Assembly: GCA_002007465.1 (NCBI GenBank)
Contig: LNAC01000136.1
Span: 3,020,284-3,084,283 of the forward strand
Reading direction: 5' to 3'
Origin: Ailurus styani
Lineage: Eukaryota; Chordata; Mammalia; Carnivora; Ailuridae
DNA: 64,000 bases
Below, one piece after another: positions 56,296-64,000 of the stretch (positions within the stretch are counted from its first letter, which is position 1; each line of letters starts with the position of its first letter). The notes beneath the pieces were generated by a model, which was given only the letters and a program-made list of their open reading frames with translations, was not told the origin of the DNA and made no database searches. Made by a program: the position numbers and the translations under genes.

Positions 56296-56553
56296 TTTTT
56301 AAAGATTTTATTTATTTGACGGAGAGAGAGATCACAAGCAGGCAGAGAGGCAGGCAGAGAGAGGGGGGGAAGCAGGCTCCCCNATTTGACGGAGAGAGCG
56401 ATCACAAGCAGGCAGAGAGGCAGGCAGAGAGAGGGGGGGAAGCAGGCTCCCCGCTGAACAGGGAGCCCGATGCGGGGCTCGATCCCAGGACCCTGAGATC
56501 ATGACCTGAGCTGAAGGCAGAGGCTTTAACCCACTGAATCACACAGGCACCCC
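56296..56553 (-). mobile_element. CAN-SINE with N-separated 69-bp duplication
   Basis: Reverse young copy in which the part from ATTTGACGGAGAGAG to CAGGCTCCCC occurs twice (56314-56382 and 56384-56452), separated by a single N at 56383 and differing by one base. Probably an assembly join, see findings. Confidence 0.9.
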
Positions 56554-56929
56554 TCAAAGATGTTTTTTAAAAAGTAAGCTGAAAATCTTGAAGATAAACA
56601 TCTTAACATTAAGATACAAGATTTAGGGGAGGGAACATTCTGAACTGAGCATTGGGAGAAATCTCTTGGAAAAGAGTCTTCCAGAATTGTACCCTGTGCA
56701 GACAAGTGTGTTTACCCTCAGAGATGATCCTTGGTCAGATATATTTAGGGGAACAATGGATAATGATGGATTTATCTCTTCTGGAGAGTGCACTATTTGC
56801 ATGTGTTTATATAGCCACAAAACATTTTCTTTTCATCCCATGTAATACCTTTCTTCTCCAGGATTTACTTAACCAACTGAGCCACCCAGGCGCCCGTTTC
56901 CTAGGATATACTTAAGAAACTCTAGTAAA
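56554..56929. other. Unique DNA with a 31-bp SINE-head insertion
   Basis: Nothing else recognised; see 56872-56902. Confidence 0.4.
56872..56902 (-). mobile_element. SINE head-only insertion, ~24 bp of SINE
   Basis: The complement reads GGGCGCCTGGGTGGCTCAGT plus TGGT, the first ~24 bases of a CAN-SINE and nothing more. Flanks AGGATTTACTTA (56860-56871) and AGGATATACTTA (56903-56914) match in 11 of 12 bases, like a target-site duplication. Confidence 0.7.
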
Positions 56930-57920
56930 GTGCTTGAATGTGTCCCCAGGGCTCAGGCAGCCACTGGGGATACTGCAACCAACAAGACCGTTCCCCATGT
57001 TCTGGAGCTTAGAGTGTAGTCAGTCTAAATAGGTCAGATTTTCCAGTGCCTGGGGGCAAACACAGAAGGCTCAGGGCACAGGGAAGGAGATCCTGATTCA
57101 GAGATTCAGAGTTCAGAGTTTCTGTGAAGGTTTTCATGATGTCTGTCTTGACGGAAAAAGGGGAGGGGTGGAGAATATCCTTAGCAGAGAACAGCATGGA
57201 AGGAGCAGGAGGCAAATTCAGCGAATTCAAAGTTTAGTATATTTAGAATGTAGAGATCGAAGTAGGGAGAGGCAAAAGGTGAGGTGAGAGAGGGAGCCGC
57301 TCAGATGGTGGGCAGTGGGCTGTACACGTGGAGAAGGACTTTGAAACATTCCTGATGACGTTGGGAGAACCACAGAAAGGTTTTAGGTGAGAATGACATG
57401 TTTACTCTTTCACTTTAAGAAGCCGATAGGCTTGGGACGCCTGGGTTAGCATCTGCCTTTGACTCAGGTCATGATCCCAGGGTTCTGGGTTCGAGTCCCC
57501 CATCAGGCTGCTCCTGCTGTCGGGGGGGAGCCTGCTTCTCTCTCTCCGTTTGCCTGCTGCTCCCTCTTCTTGTTCTCTTGCTCACTCGCTCTCCTGCGCG
57601 CTCTCTCTCTCTGACAAATAAATAGATAAAATCTTAAAGACTGTAGGCTTTACTTCGGAGAATGGATCAGAGAAGGGAAATCTGGAGGCAGAAAGACGGG
57701 ATGGGAGGCCATCTAGCCAAGAATTCATGGCGACTTTAGGATGGTGGTGATACAGATGCAGAGAGGTGGGCTGATGCAAGAGATATTTAGGAAATCGAAT
57801 CAATAGGTTTTGGTGGTTGACTGGGAAGTAAGGATGGGGAAGAATGAAGCATGATGCTCTGGTTTCCCACTTGGATATCTGGGTGTACTGGCGAGCACTT
57901 GGGGAAGACAGGTGGGGGTA
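56930..57920 (+). repeat. Second copy of the long ancient repeat
   Basis: Shares with 15335-17330 the order 'ggggatactgcaac', 'tctggagcttagagtgtagt', 'ggttttaggtgagaatgaca', 'tcagagaagggaaatctgga', 'tggcgactttaggatggtgg'. A SINE at 57436-57638 splits it. Confidence 0.5.
57436..57638 (+). mobile_element. CAN-SINE with consensus B box
   Basis: Head shortened (GGGACGCCTGGGTTAGCATC, lacking GGCTCAGT); B-box region reads GGGTTCGAGTCCCC, an exact match to the tRNA B box. Tail AAATAAATAGATAAAATCTT. Confidence 0.88.
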
Positions 57921-58544
57921 GGTTTGGGTGGGGGAAACAAGGGATACAGACTTGGACAGGTTACTTTGAAGTAGCATAATCTTGTGTTCCCTTTTAAACC
58001 TGATGAGGTAACTAAGGTGGGTTTTATATATCACGCCGCCAAGTTGCATACAATGAATGGACTGCCACAGTCAACAGGCGACAAAAACACCGCCCCCCTC
58101 CACTCTACCTCCTCCTTCTGTTCTTTCTTTATTATAACCCATGACTTCTCAAAGATGTGACTTCCATAGATAACAATCAGCAAACTAGTACTCTTTTCAT
58201 TGAAATCCTTTGAAGTGTTCTGGTCTTCAGTTGTCTTGCTGCTATTCAAATATTCACATATTTTCAAAGTTCTGTCGGAGATACTTTATCACTTCTGAAC
58301 ATTGAAGCCATTTCGAATGCTTGAGATTCTTGTTCCTCGGGCAAGTACATTTTTTTGGTATTTTATTTTAAAATTCTTTTTAAATTGAAGGATTTTGGTC
58401 ACTCCAAAGATTTTTTTGGAAGGAAGTTGAGCGTTAATAGTAAGAAACACTGTAGTTCCTTAAAGCAATTCAAGTGCATTCTACTCAGTGTATTCTCTAA
58501 TGTTCAAAAGTTGTTGGGAACTCAGACCTTTTGCTTATAAATTG
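57921..58544. other. Unique DNA, no gene seen
   Basis: Nothing recognised. The 155-codon minus frame at 57582-58049 covers the SINE and ancient repeat and is not a gene. Confidence 0.4.
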
Positions 58545-59000
58545 GCCCACCCTGAATGGAGGGCCATGTGGCAATATTTGAACTCACCTAGACATTTTCC
58601 TGGTAGGTTTTTATCTGATAGATGCACATGCATGTGACAGGTATGGTGTATGGATTTTAGCTAAATAAATTACGGGGCTTCCATACAAAGGAATACTGGT
58701 CAGCCCCCAAAGGAATGAAGGAACTCTATGTGTACAAGTATATAAGAATGTCCAAATTATTAATAAGTGAAGAAAAAGCAGGGTGCAGAACAATGTGTAA
58801 AATACACCTCTGTGTAAAAAATCATTTTTTGGTATATGCTTATAAGTGCATAGATTATCTTTGGAAGAATACTTAACAAAGTGTTAACAGAGGTTCCTTT
58901 GAGGAAAGGACATGGGATATCTGGAATACAGGGGTAGGAGGAAGAGTTAATTTTCCCTGTATCATCTATACCTTGTGGCTTTTATACCACTTTCAAAGTT
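58545..59000 (+). mobile_element. Old L1 (L1ME-type) 3' end
   Basis: 'acaaaggaatactggtcagc', 'gggtgcagaacaatgtgtaa' and 'ccttgtggcttttataccac' run in order in sense. Confidence 0.7.
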
Positions 59001-60336
59001 ATCTACGAACAAAAAGTGCTGCTGAGTCGTGGCTTACGTGTTCCACAAGTGATAGAGTGAAGGCTTAGAATCCAAGGACCAACATTATAGCAAATCTTTC
59101 TTGCTTTTTGCTATGTGGCAGTTAGGCACGCAGTTGTAAAAGGTTTACCTGGAGCGATTATAGTTAATTTTTTTAGAAAAATGAAAGTGCCTCTTTCTAG
59201 GTGCAGCGAAAGGAATGCTCATGAGAATTTACAGCCAGACAGCTGGACGTTGCTCTGACAACCTCTGGGGTCAATCACCCAGGAAGAAAAAGATTTCTCG
59301 AATTTGCTGATAGAGATTTCTTGCAGGCTCACGAAGAAAGCACGTTTACCGTATACCTTGCCCCGACAGTCCAACTGCCCAGTGACCTCCAATTACATCT
59401 ACTCTTATGCTTTAGCCTGAATTCCTATTTGCTTAGTGTAGATATGTGCAGACCCATAGAGGAACACATTTTAAGGTTAGTGTATTGGGGACATCCTTGG
59501 AATATCGCGTGGCAGTTTGCTCCAGAGCATATCCAGTGGGATAGTACCCCGTCTATCTGAACTTGGGTGGATCCTCTGTTGAAAGAGCATGTCCTGTGCT
59601 TTGTGATCTGTAGAACGCATCGTGTTTAGTGTACTGTGCTTTCGTACTGCGAAGTGCTAGCAATCAAAAGGGAAAGTATGATTGCACAGGTTTATCTCCT
59701 ACCTCCCTTCTTCTCCCTTGATAAGAGGAGCAAAGGAGAATGCTGAGATTTGCAGCCTTCAGAGTGAAATGAGCTGACTTCTGATACGTACATACGCAAT
59801 GGGGTCTTGGACAAAATGAAAAGAAGGAAACATTTGTCATCCTCTCCTTGCTTCTATCAGAAGAGGAAGCATTTTCTTCAAGGTTGAGCCTTCCTCCTCG
59901 GCTGTTCATACCTTTTTTTCACCTAACTCCTACCCCCCAGAAGTCTCTAAAGTCATTTTCATTCTCTCTTGCATCTTCTCTCTATTTACTTCTCTTTTAT
60001 TTACAAACAAGGTCTAGGCTTTCTCAACGTAAAATAAGTGTTCTTTCAATTTTGTCTCTTAAACATCTTGCAGAAGAGCTCTAGAATTGGTATTTGTTAG
60101 AACCTGTTCCTTCTCCATTAAAAGGTGGTAATAATTGTACCCGTCACACAGTCGTGAATATTACTGTAGCTAAAGCACATAAAGCACGTAGCACAGCTTG
60201 GGCAGATGCAAAAGGCTTACACACTGGATGGCTTTTGCTTTATATTGTTGAGTTAGTGGTGGCTGTTCTTAATACTGTTTTCCCAAGGGTCTATTACACT
60301 AGCTGCCTCCTGTTTTGCAAACTATTTCCTTTTTTT
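59001..60336. other. Unique DNA, no gene seen
   Basis: No repeat that I can name and no exon with both splice sites. Several 60-90 codon frames on both strands, none recognised. Confidence 0.4.
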
Positions 60337-60502
60337 AAAATAGACTTTATTTTATTTTATTATTATCGTTTTTAAAGTAGGCTCCACACCCATCGTGGAG
60401 CCCAATGTGGGGCTTGAACTCCCAACCCTGAGATCAAGACCTGAGCAGAGATCAAGAGATCAAGAATTAGAGGCTTAACCAACGAAGCCACCCAGCCGCC
60501 CC
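60337..60502 (-). mobile_element. Oldest-type CAN-SINE
   Basis: Reverse copy with 'gtaggctccacacccatcgt' and 'ggggcttgaactcccaaccc', a 3' part different from the CT-rich type. Flanks GCAAACTATTTC and GCAACCTATTTC. Confidence 0.88.
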
Positions 60503-60596
60503 TGCAACCTATTTCTTAAATCTCAGTCTGCTCAGTGATCATGGCCAAAATCATCATTCTCCTTACTTTTCTTTTTTCTTTTCTTTTCTTCTTTCT

Positions 60597-60786
60597 TTCT
60601 TTTAAGATTTTATTTATTTGACAGAGAGAGAGACAGAGAGGGAAAGAGAGAGAGTGAGAACAAGCAGGGGGAATGGGCAAGGGAGAAGCAGGCTCCCCGC
60701 TGAGCAGAAAGCCCAATGTGGGGCCCGATCCCAGGACCCTGAGCCAAAGGCAGACACCCAACCGAGTGAGCCACTCAGGTGCCCCT
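60597..60786 (-). mobile_element. CAN-SINE lacking the ATCATGACC segment
   Basis: Reverse copy; ACCCTGAGCCAAAGGC shows that GATCATGACCTGAGC has been reduced to GAGC by a small deletion. Older head type (GGGTGTCTGCC). Confidence 0.9.
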
Positions 60787-61080
60787 GTCCTTAACTTCTT
60801 AGCTTTTCTTTGAAACATCCTACTTTCATAATCACATTTAAAAATTTTTTTTTATTGAAGAGAGAAACTTTCTCTGTTCTCTACTTCAGGTATCATGTCA
60901 CCGTCCTGTTCAGTAACTCTTTGTTCGTTATTCCCTGAACTCTTCTGCACCCTATGTTTAGTTATTTTCCAAAAGTTCTTGGCTCTTTCATCTTCTCTGG
61001 TCTCTGCTCCCCAGTGACCTCGTGGCTTTTACCATAAGTGTTCTCTGAATTCTATTCCAGGCTGAAATCTTTGCATTTCT

Positions 61081-61289
61081 TTTTTCTTTCTTTCTTTTTT
61101 TTTTTTAAGATTTTATTTATTTATTTGAAACAGAGAGATTACAAGTAGGTGGAGAGGCAGGCAGAGAGGGAGGGAGAAGCAGGCTCCCCGCTGAGCAGGG
61201 AGCCTGATGTGGGCCTCGATCCCAGGACCCTGAGATCATGACCTGAGCCGAAGGTAGAGGCTTTAACCCACTGAGGCACCCAGGCGCCC
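61081..61289 (-). mobile_element. CAN-SINE with TSD
   Basis: Complete reverse copy. Direct repeat AAATCT(T/C)TGCATTTCT, 16 bp with one difference. Confidence 0.93.
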
Positions 61290-61960
61290 AAATCTCTGCA
61301 TTTCTAACCACAATGACATTTTATCACCACCTCCCAAAACCTTTGTTTTTCCAGGACTGTCCTAAGTCTCCTGTCCTGCTTGAAGCCTTCCCAAATATCT
61401 GCAGACAGGGATTTCTGCTTCCAAGGAGTTCCACATACATTTTTCTCCTTTGCTGTTGGTCTTTGGGACACAGTATTATTTTTTATTAGAATAATATATA
61501 CCAACCAAAGTATTTTTGAATGAATGAATAAATGAATGAATGATGCTATTATTGATATAGACATATTAATATTTTAAAGGAAGAATGGATAAACAGATAA
61601 AATATATGCTACCCGTGGGTTCTGAAGGGCTGATTCCCCACTTATGCTGCAGTGACATCTTTGGGATGGAGAATTTGGTTGGCACTAAAGTCAACCATAA
61701 GGTTAGAAGTGATCAGATGATCAAAAAATTATCAAAATTATCTTTCAGCAGTACCTCCATTGCTCATAAAGCATGGTATGTGAAGATTTGATCTCAAATT
61801 GCTTTTTCTCTATGTTGAAACTTCTTTTCAGTTGAGCACCATATTCAGTAGCGGGTGTTGAAAGACTACCATGCACTCATTGGAATGAGATGAGCAGACT
61901 AAGATGTGTGCGGGGCCTGAGACCCAGCAGGGAGACAGTAGACCCTGTCTCGTGCTCACA
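61290..61960. other. Old repeat (L2-type) and unique DNA
   Basis: 61310-61550 reads like an antisense L2 ('acctttgtttttccaggact', 'gcttgaagccttcccaaata', then GAATGAATGAATAAATGAAT). No gene. Confidence 0.4.
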
Positions 61961-62135
61961 CTCTAGTGCCTCCGTGCAGTCACTTTTGGACAGTCGTTTT
62001 CTATGTGTGGTTCATGGACTCCTGGGGGTTTTTGAGACTCCTTCAAAGGGTCCCCAAAAATCAAAATTATTTTTATAATGGTATTAAGGCATTATTTGGC
62101 TTTTCTACTCGTTCTCTTAAGAGTATACAATGGAG

Positions 62136-62217
62136 GGGCGCCTGGGTGGCTCAGTCGTTGGGTGTCTGCTGTGTTTCTCTCTGTCGAATAAATAAATAAA
62201 TCAATAATCTGAAAAAA
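62136..62217 (+). mobile_element. 82-bp CAN-SINE with internal deletion
   Basis: GGGCGCCTGGGTGGCTCAGT, then GTTGGGTGTCTGC joined directly to TGTGTTTCTCTCTGTCGAAT and the AAATAAATAAATCAATAATC tail. Direct repeats GAGTATACAATGGAG (62121-62135) and GAGAATACAATGGAG (62218-62232). Confidence 0.92.
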
Positions 62218-62293
62218 GAGAATACAATGGAGTTTTCCTGAGGTTACATGATGAGTTCACAGTATCTAAAAAAGCTATTAAAATACTACTTCC

Positions 62294-62313
62294 NNNNNNN
62301 NNNNNNNNNNNNN
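62294..62313. other. Assembly gap (20 N)
   Basis: Twenty N immediately before CTCAGGTCATGATCTCAGGG, inside a SINE. The missing part should be the SINE head, about 45 bases, so the gap length is nominal. Confidence 0.95.
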
Positions 62314-62478
62314 CTCAGGTCATGATCTCAGGGTCCTGGGATCGAGGCCCACATCGGGCTCTCTGCTCAGTGGTGAGCCTGCTTCCTCCTCTCTCCTCTC
62401 TCTCTGCCTGCCTCTCTGCCTACTTATAATCTCTCTCTCTGTGTGTCAAATAAATAAAATAAAATCTTTAAAAAAAAA
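62314..62478 (+). mobile_element. CAN-SINE, head lost in gap
   Basis: Body and tail of a young copy; AAATACTACTTCC precedes the gap and follows the tail (TSD), so the element was complete in the genome. Confidence 0.92.
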
Positions 62479-62669
62479 AAATACTACTTCCTTTTCCAAT
62501 TACATGTCAGTGTGGGGCCAGTTTTCTTTATATACTTCAAACCAAAGCACTGGTTGCAATAGATTGAGTATAGAAGCAGATATGAGAACCTTACTGTCTT
62601 ATACCAGACATTAAAGATATTTTTAAGAATATAAGATAACTCTCTTCTCTTTGAAAACTTTGAATCGCA

Positions 62670-62872
62670 GGCCACCTGGGTGGCTCAGTCAGTTAAGCAT
62701 CTGCTGTTGGCTCAGGTCATGATCCCAGAGTCCTGGGATCGAGTCGCACATCAGGCTCCCTGCTCATTTGGGCGCCTGGTTCTCCCTCTGCTGCTCCCCC
62801 TGCTTGTGCTCTCTCTCTCACACACTCTCTCTCAAATAAATAAATAAATAAATAAATAAAGTCTTTAGAAAA
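62670..62872 (+). mobile_element. CAN-SINE
   Basis: GGCCACCTGGGTGGCTCAGT to (AAAT)n and AAAGTCTTTAGAAAA. Intermediate head type (GTTAAGCATCTGCTG). Confidence 0.9.
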
Positions 62873-63205
62873 ATAAAATAAAGATAAAAACTTTACAAAT
62901 CTTAAAATTTTTCCATAAAAACTATATATGTTAACTAATAGGTAAATAGATTTATTACTGTTGTTTAAAATGAACTAATGAGTAAATATCTTTAAAAAAT
63001 CCCAGTTCTAAATTCTGATACATAAATGTTGGTAGATATGCTCTTATAAATGAAAACTTTTTGAAGGTCCTTGGTAATTTCTGTGAATACGAAAGGGTTC
63101 TAAGCTCTAAAAATTTGAGAACTAATGCTCCTGGGCATTGTGTACTTCTGAACTTAAAATAGCATTGAAGCTGTTCACACTTAATTTTTTTTCTTACGTT
63201 TCTTT

Positions 63206-63410
63206 TATTTTTTATTTATTTTTTAAAAGATTTTATTTATTTGACAGAGAGAGAGAGATTACAAGTAGGCAGAGAGGCAGGCAGAGAGAGAGGAGGAAGC
63301 AGGCTCCCCGCAGAGCAGAGAGCCGGATGCGGGCCTCGATCCCAGGATGCCGAGATCATGACCTGAGCCGGAAGCAGAGGCTTTAATCCACTGAGCCACC
63401 CAGGCGCCCT
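63206..63410 (-). mobile_element. CAN-SINE with TSD
   Basis: Complete reverse copy of the young type. Flanks (A)CGTTTCTTTT and ATGTTTCTTTC. Confidence 0.9.
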
Positions 63411-64000
63411 CATGTTTCTTTCAGCTCTTATTTCTTTAGCAGAAATTTAAAGTTTGTCTGCATTAGATGCGTGGTATGTGTCTACTGAATTTCAAGAGGT
63501 GAAGTCCCATTACAGTGTTCTTTGTGCCGTGCTGCGCACACATAACCCTTACTATAGATGATCTAAATAAAATTGCCTTTAACCTGTAATTTCCAAACGA
63601 ATGTGTTATTGCCCCACAGGATGGTGGATTTCCTAAAAGTCAGCTATTTAAGAGGATAGCTTCACTAATAATGACATTCGTAAAAGAGTATAGCTTCACC
63701 CCAAGAAAAGGCTGTTGAGACTGGGGAGCTCACTCAGATGAAGTCCTAGTAAAGTTTTAGAGAATTTAACAGGATATTTGAAGCACAATTTAAGACCATC
63801 CATGTACATGGGTCACAAGTTCGTGGATATTTTGCTACTTGAAAATTGGTGTAGACTGATCGTGTTACAGGATTTCTTTTCCTTTGGTGCCCAGGTTCTT
63901 AGTCACACCCCTTTGAAGAATGAAGAGGGAGACCAGAGGGAGAGTGGTGGGCAGCGAAGTAAAGGTTATTGAGCCATAGGCACAAAGCTTCCAGAGAGGG
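63411..64000. other. Unique DNA, no gene seen
   Basis: No repeat or exon recognised. The frame of 64 codons at 63778-63972 lacks splice support. Confidence 0.4.

Larger units (their letters stand above)
61975..63130 (+). mobile_element. hAT-like DNA transposon fossil with three SINEs
   Basis: Left part 'gtggttcatggactcctggg' and 'gactccttcaaagggtcccc'; right end 'agctctaaaaatttgagaac' plus TAATGCTC. This order is a common Charlie-type non-autonomous element. Without the SINEs at 62136, 62294 and 62670 it is about 650 bp. Confidence 0.6.

Noticed and set aside
57582..58049. 155-codon minus-strand frame
   Set aside because: It spans the end of a SINE and an ancient repeat; no recognisable domain.
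1..64000. CRISPR array, operon, prophage or bacterial mobile element
   Set aside because: SINE/L1/MIR content and splice-like signals show mammalian nuclear DNA; the tandem repeats have no spacers.

Overview
The window looks like nuclear DNA of a carnivore, most likely a mustelid or close caniform relative. At least 38 tRNA-derived CAN-SINEs are spread over both strands. They start with the head GGCGCCTGGGTGGCTCAG and end in CT-rich stretches, AAATAAA and AAATCTTT. Most carry the GTTAAAGCCTCTGCC variant that I associate with mustelids; the order Carnivora is secure, the family is a recollection. There is no prokaryotic, plasmid or CRISPR character.

Layout. 1-590 is the 3' end of a carnivore L1 whose tail has turned into a small minisatellite. 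About 1.2-9.15 kb is a nearly complete, very old L1 in minus orientation (3'UTR, ORF2, ORF1, 5'UTR). It is interrupted by a younger L1, which is itself interrupted by a still younger L1 tail, and by four SINEs; its 5'UTR shows degenerate tandem units about 369 bp long. 9-17.8 kb is SINE-rich with old L1, Tigger-like and MER5-like fossils and one long ancient repeat. 17.8-19.6 kb is an L1 with a textbook twin-priming inversion. 20-45 kb is mostly unique or ancient-repeat DNA. 44.6-45.5 kb is a CpG island with a candidate first coding exon, followed 135 bp later by a very homogeneous 40-bp minisatellite. 46-64 kb is again intergenic or intronic, with MIR, MLT1, Tigger-like, hAT-like and L1 fossils and many SINEs.

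Genes. I see no complete protein-coding gene. Two stretches look like real exons, both on the plus strand. The first is a signal-peptide exon at 23245-23410 with acceptor and donor sites, which I do not recognise. The second is a tiny first exon (six codons, donor AAG|GTAAAC) at the CpG island, ending at 45325, also unrecognised. Whether they belong to one gene or two cannot be decided here. Nearly all long open frames are inside L1s, SINEs or the minisatellites and are not genes.

Nothing here is convincing as a new molecular system. The points most worth checking are the promoter-proximal G-rich minisatellite, the unrecognised secreted-protein exon, the tandem units in the old L1 5'UTR, and several unusual retroposition products (tailless, head-only and internally deleted SINEs, and the inverted L1). 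Repeat boundaries without a stated target-site duplication are accurate to roughly 10-30 bp.
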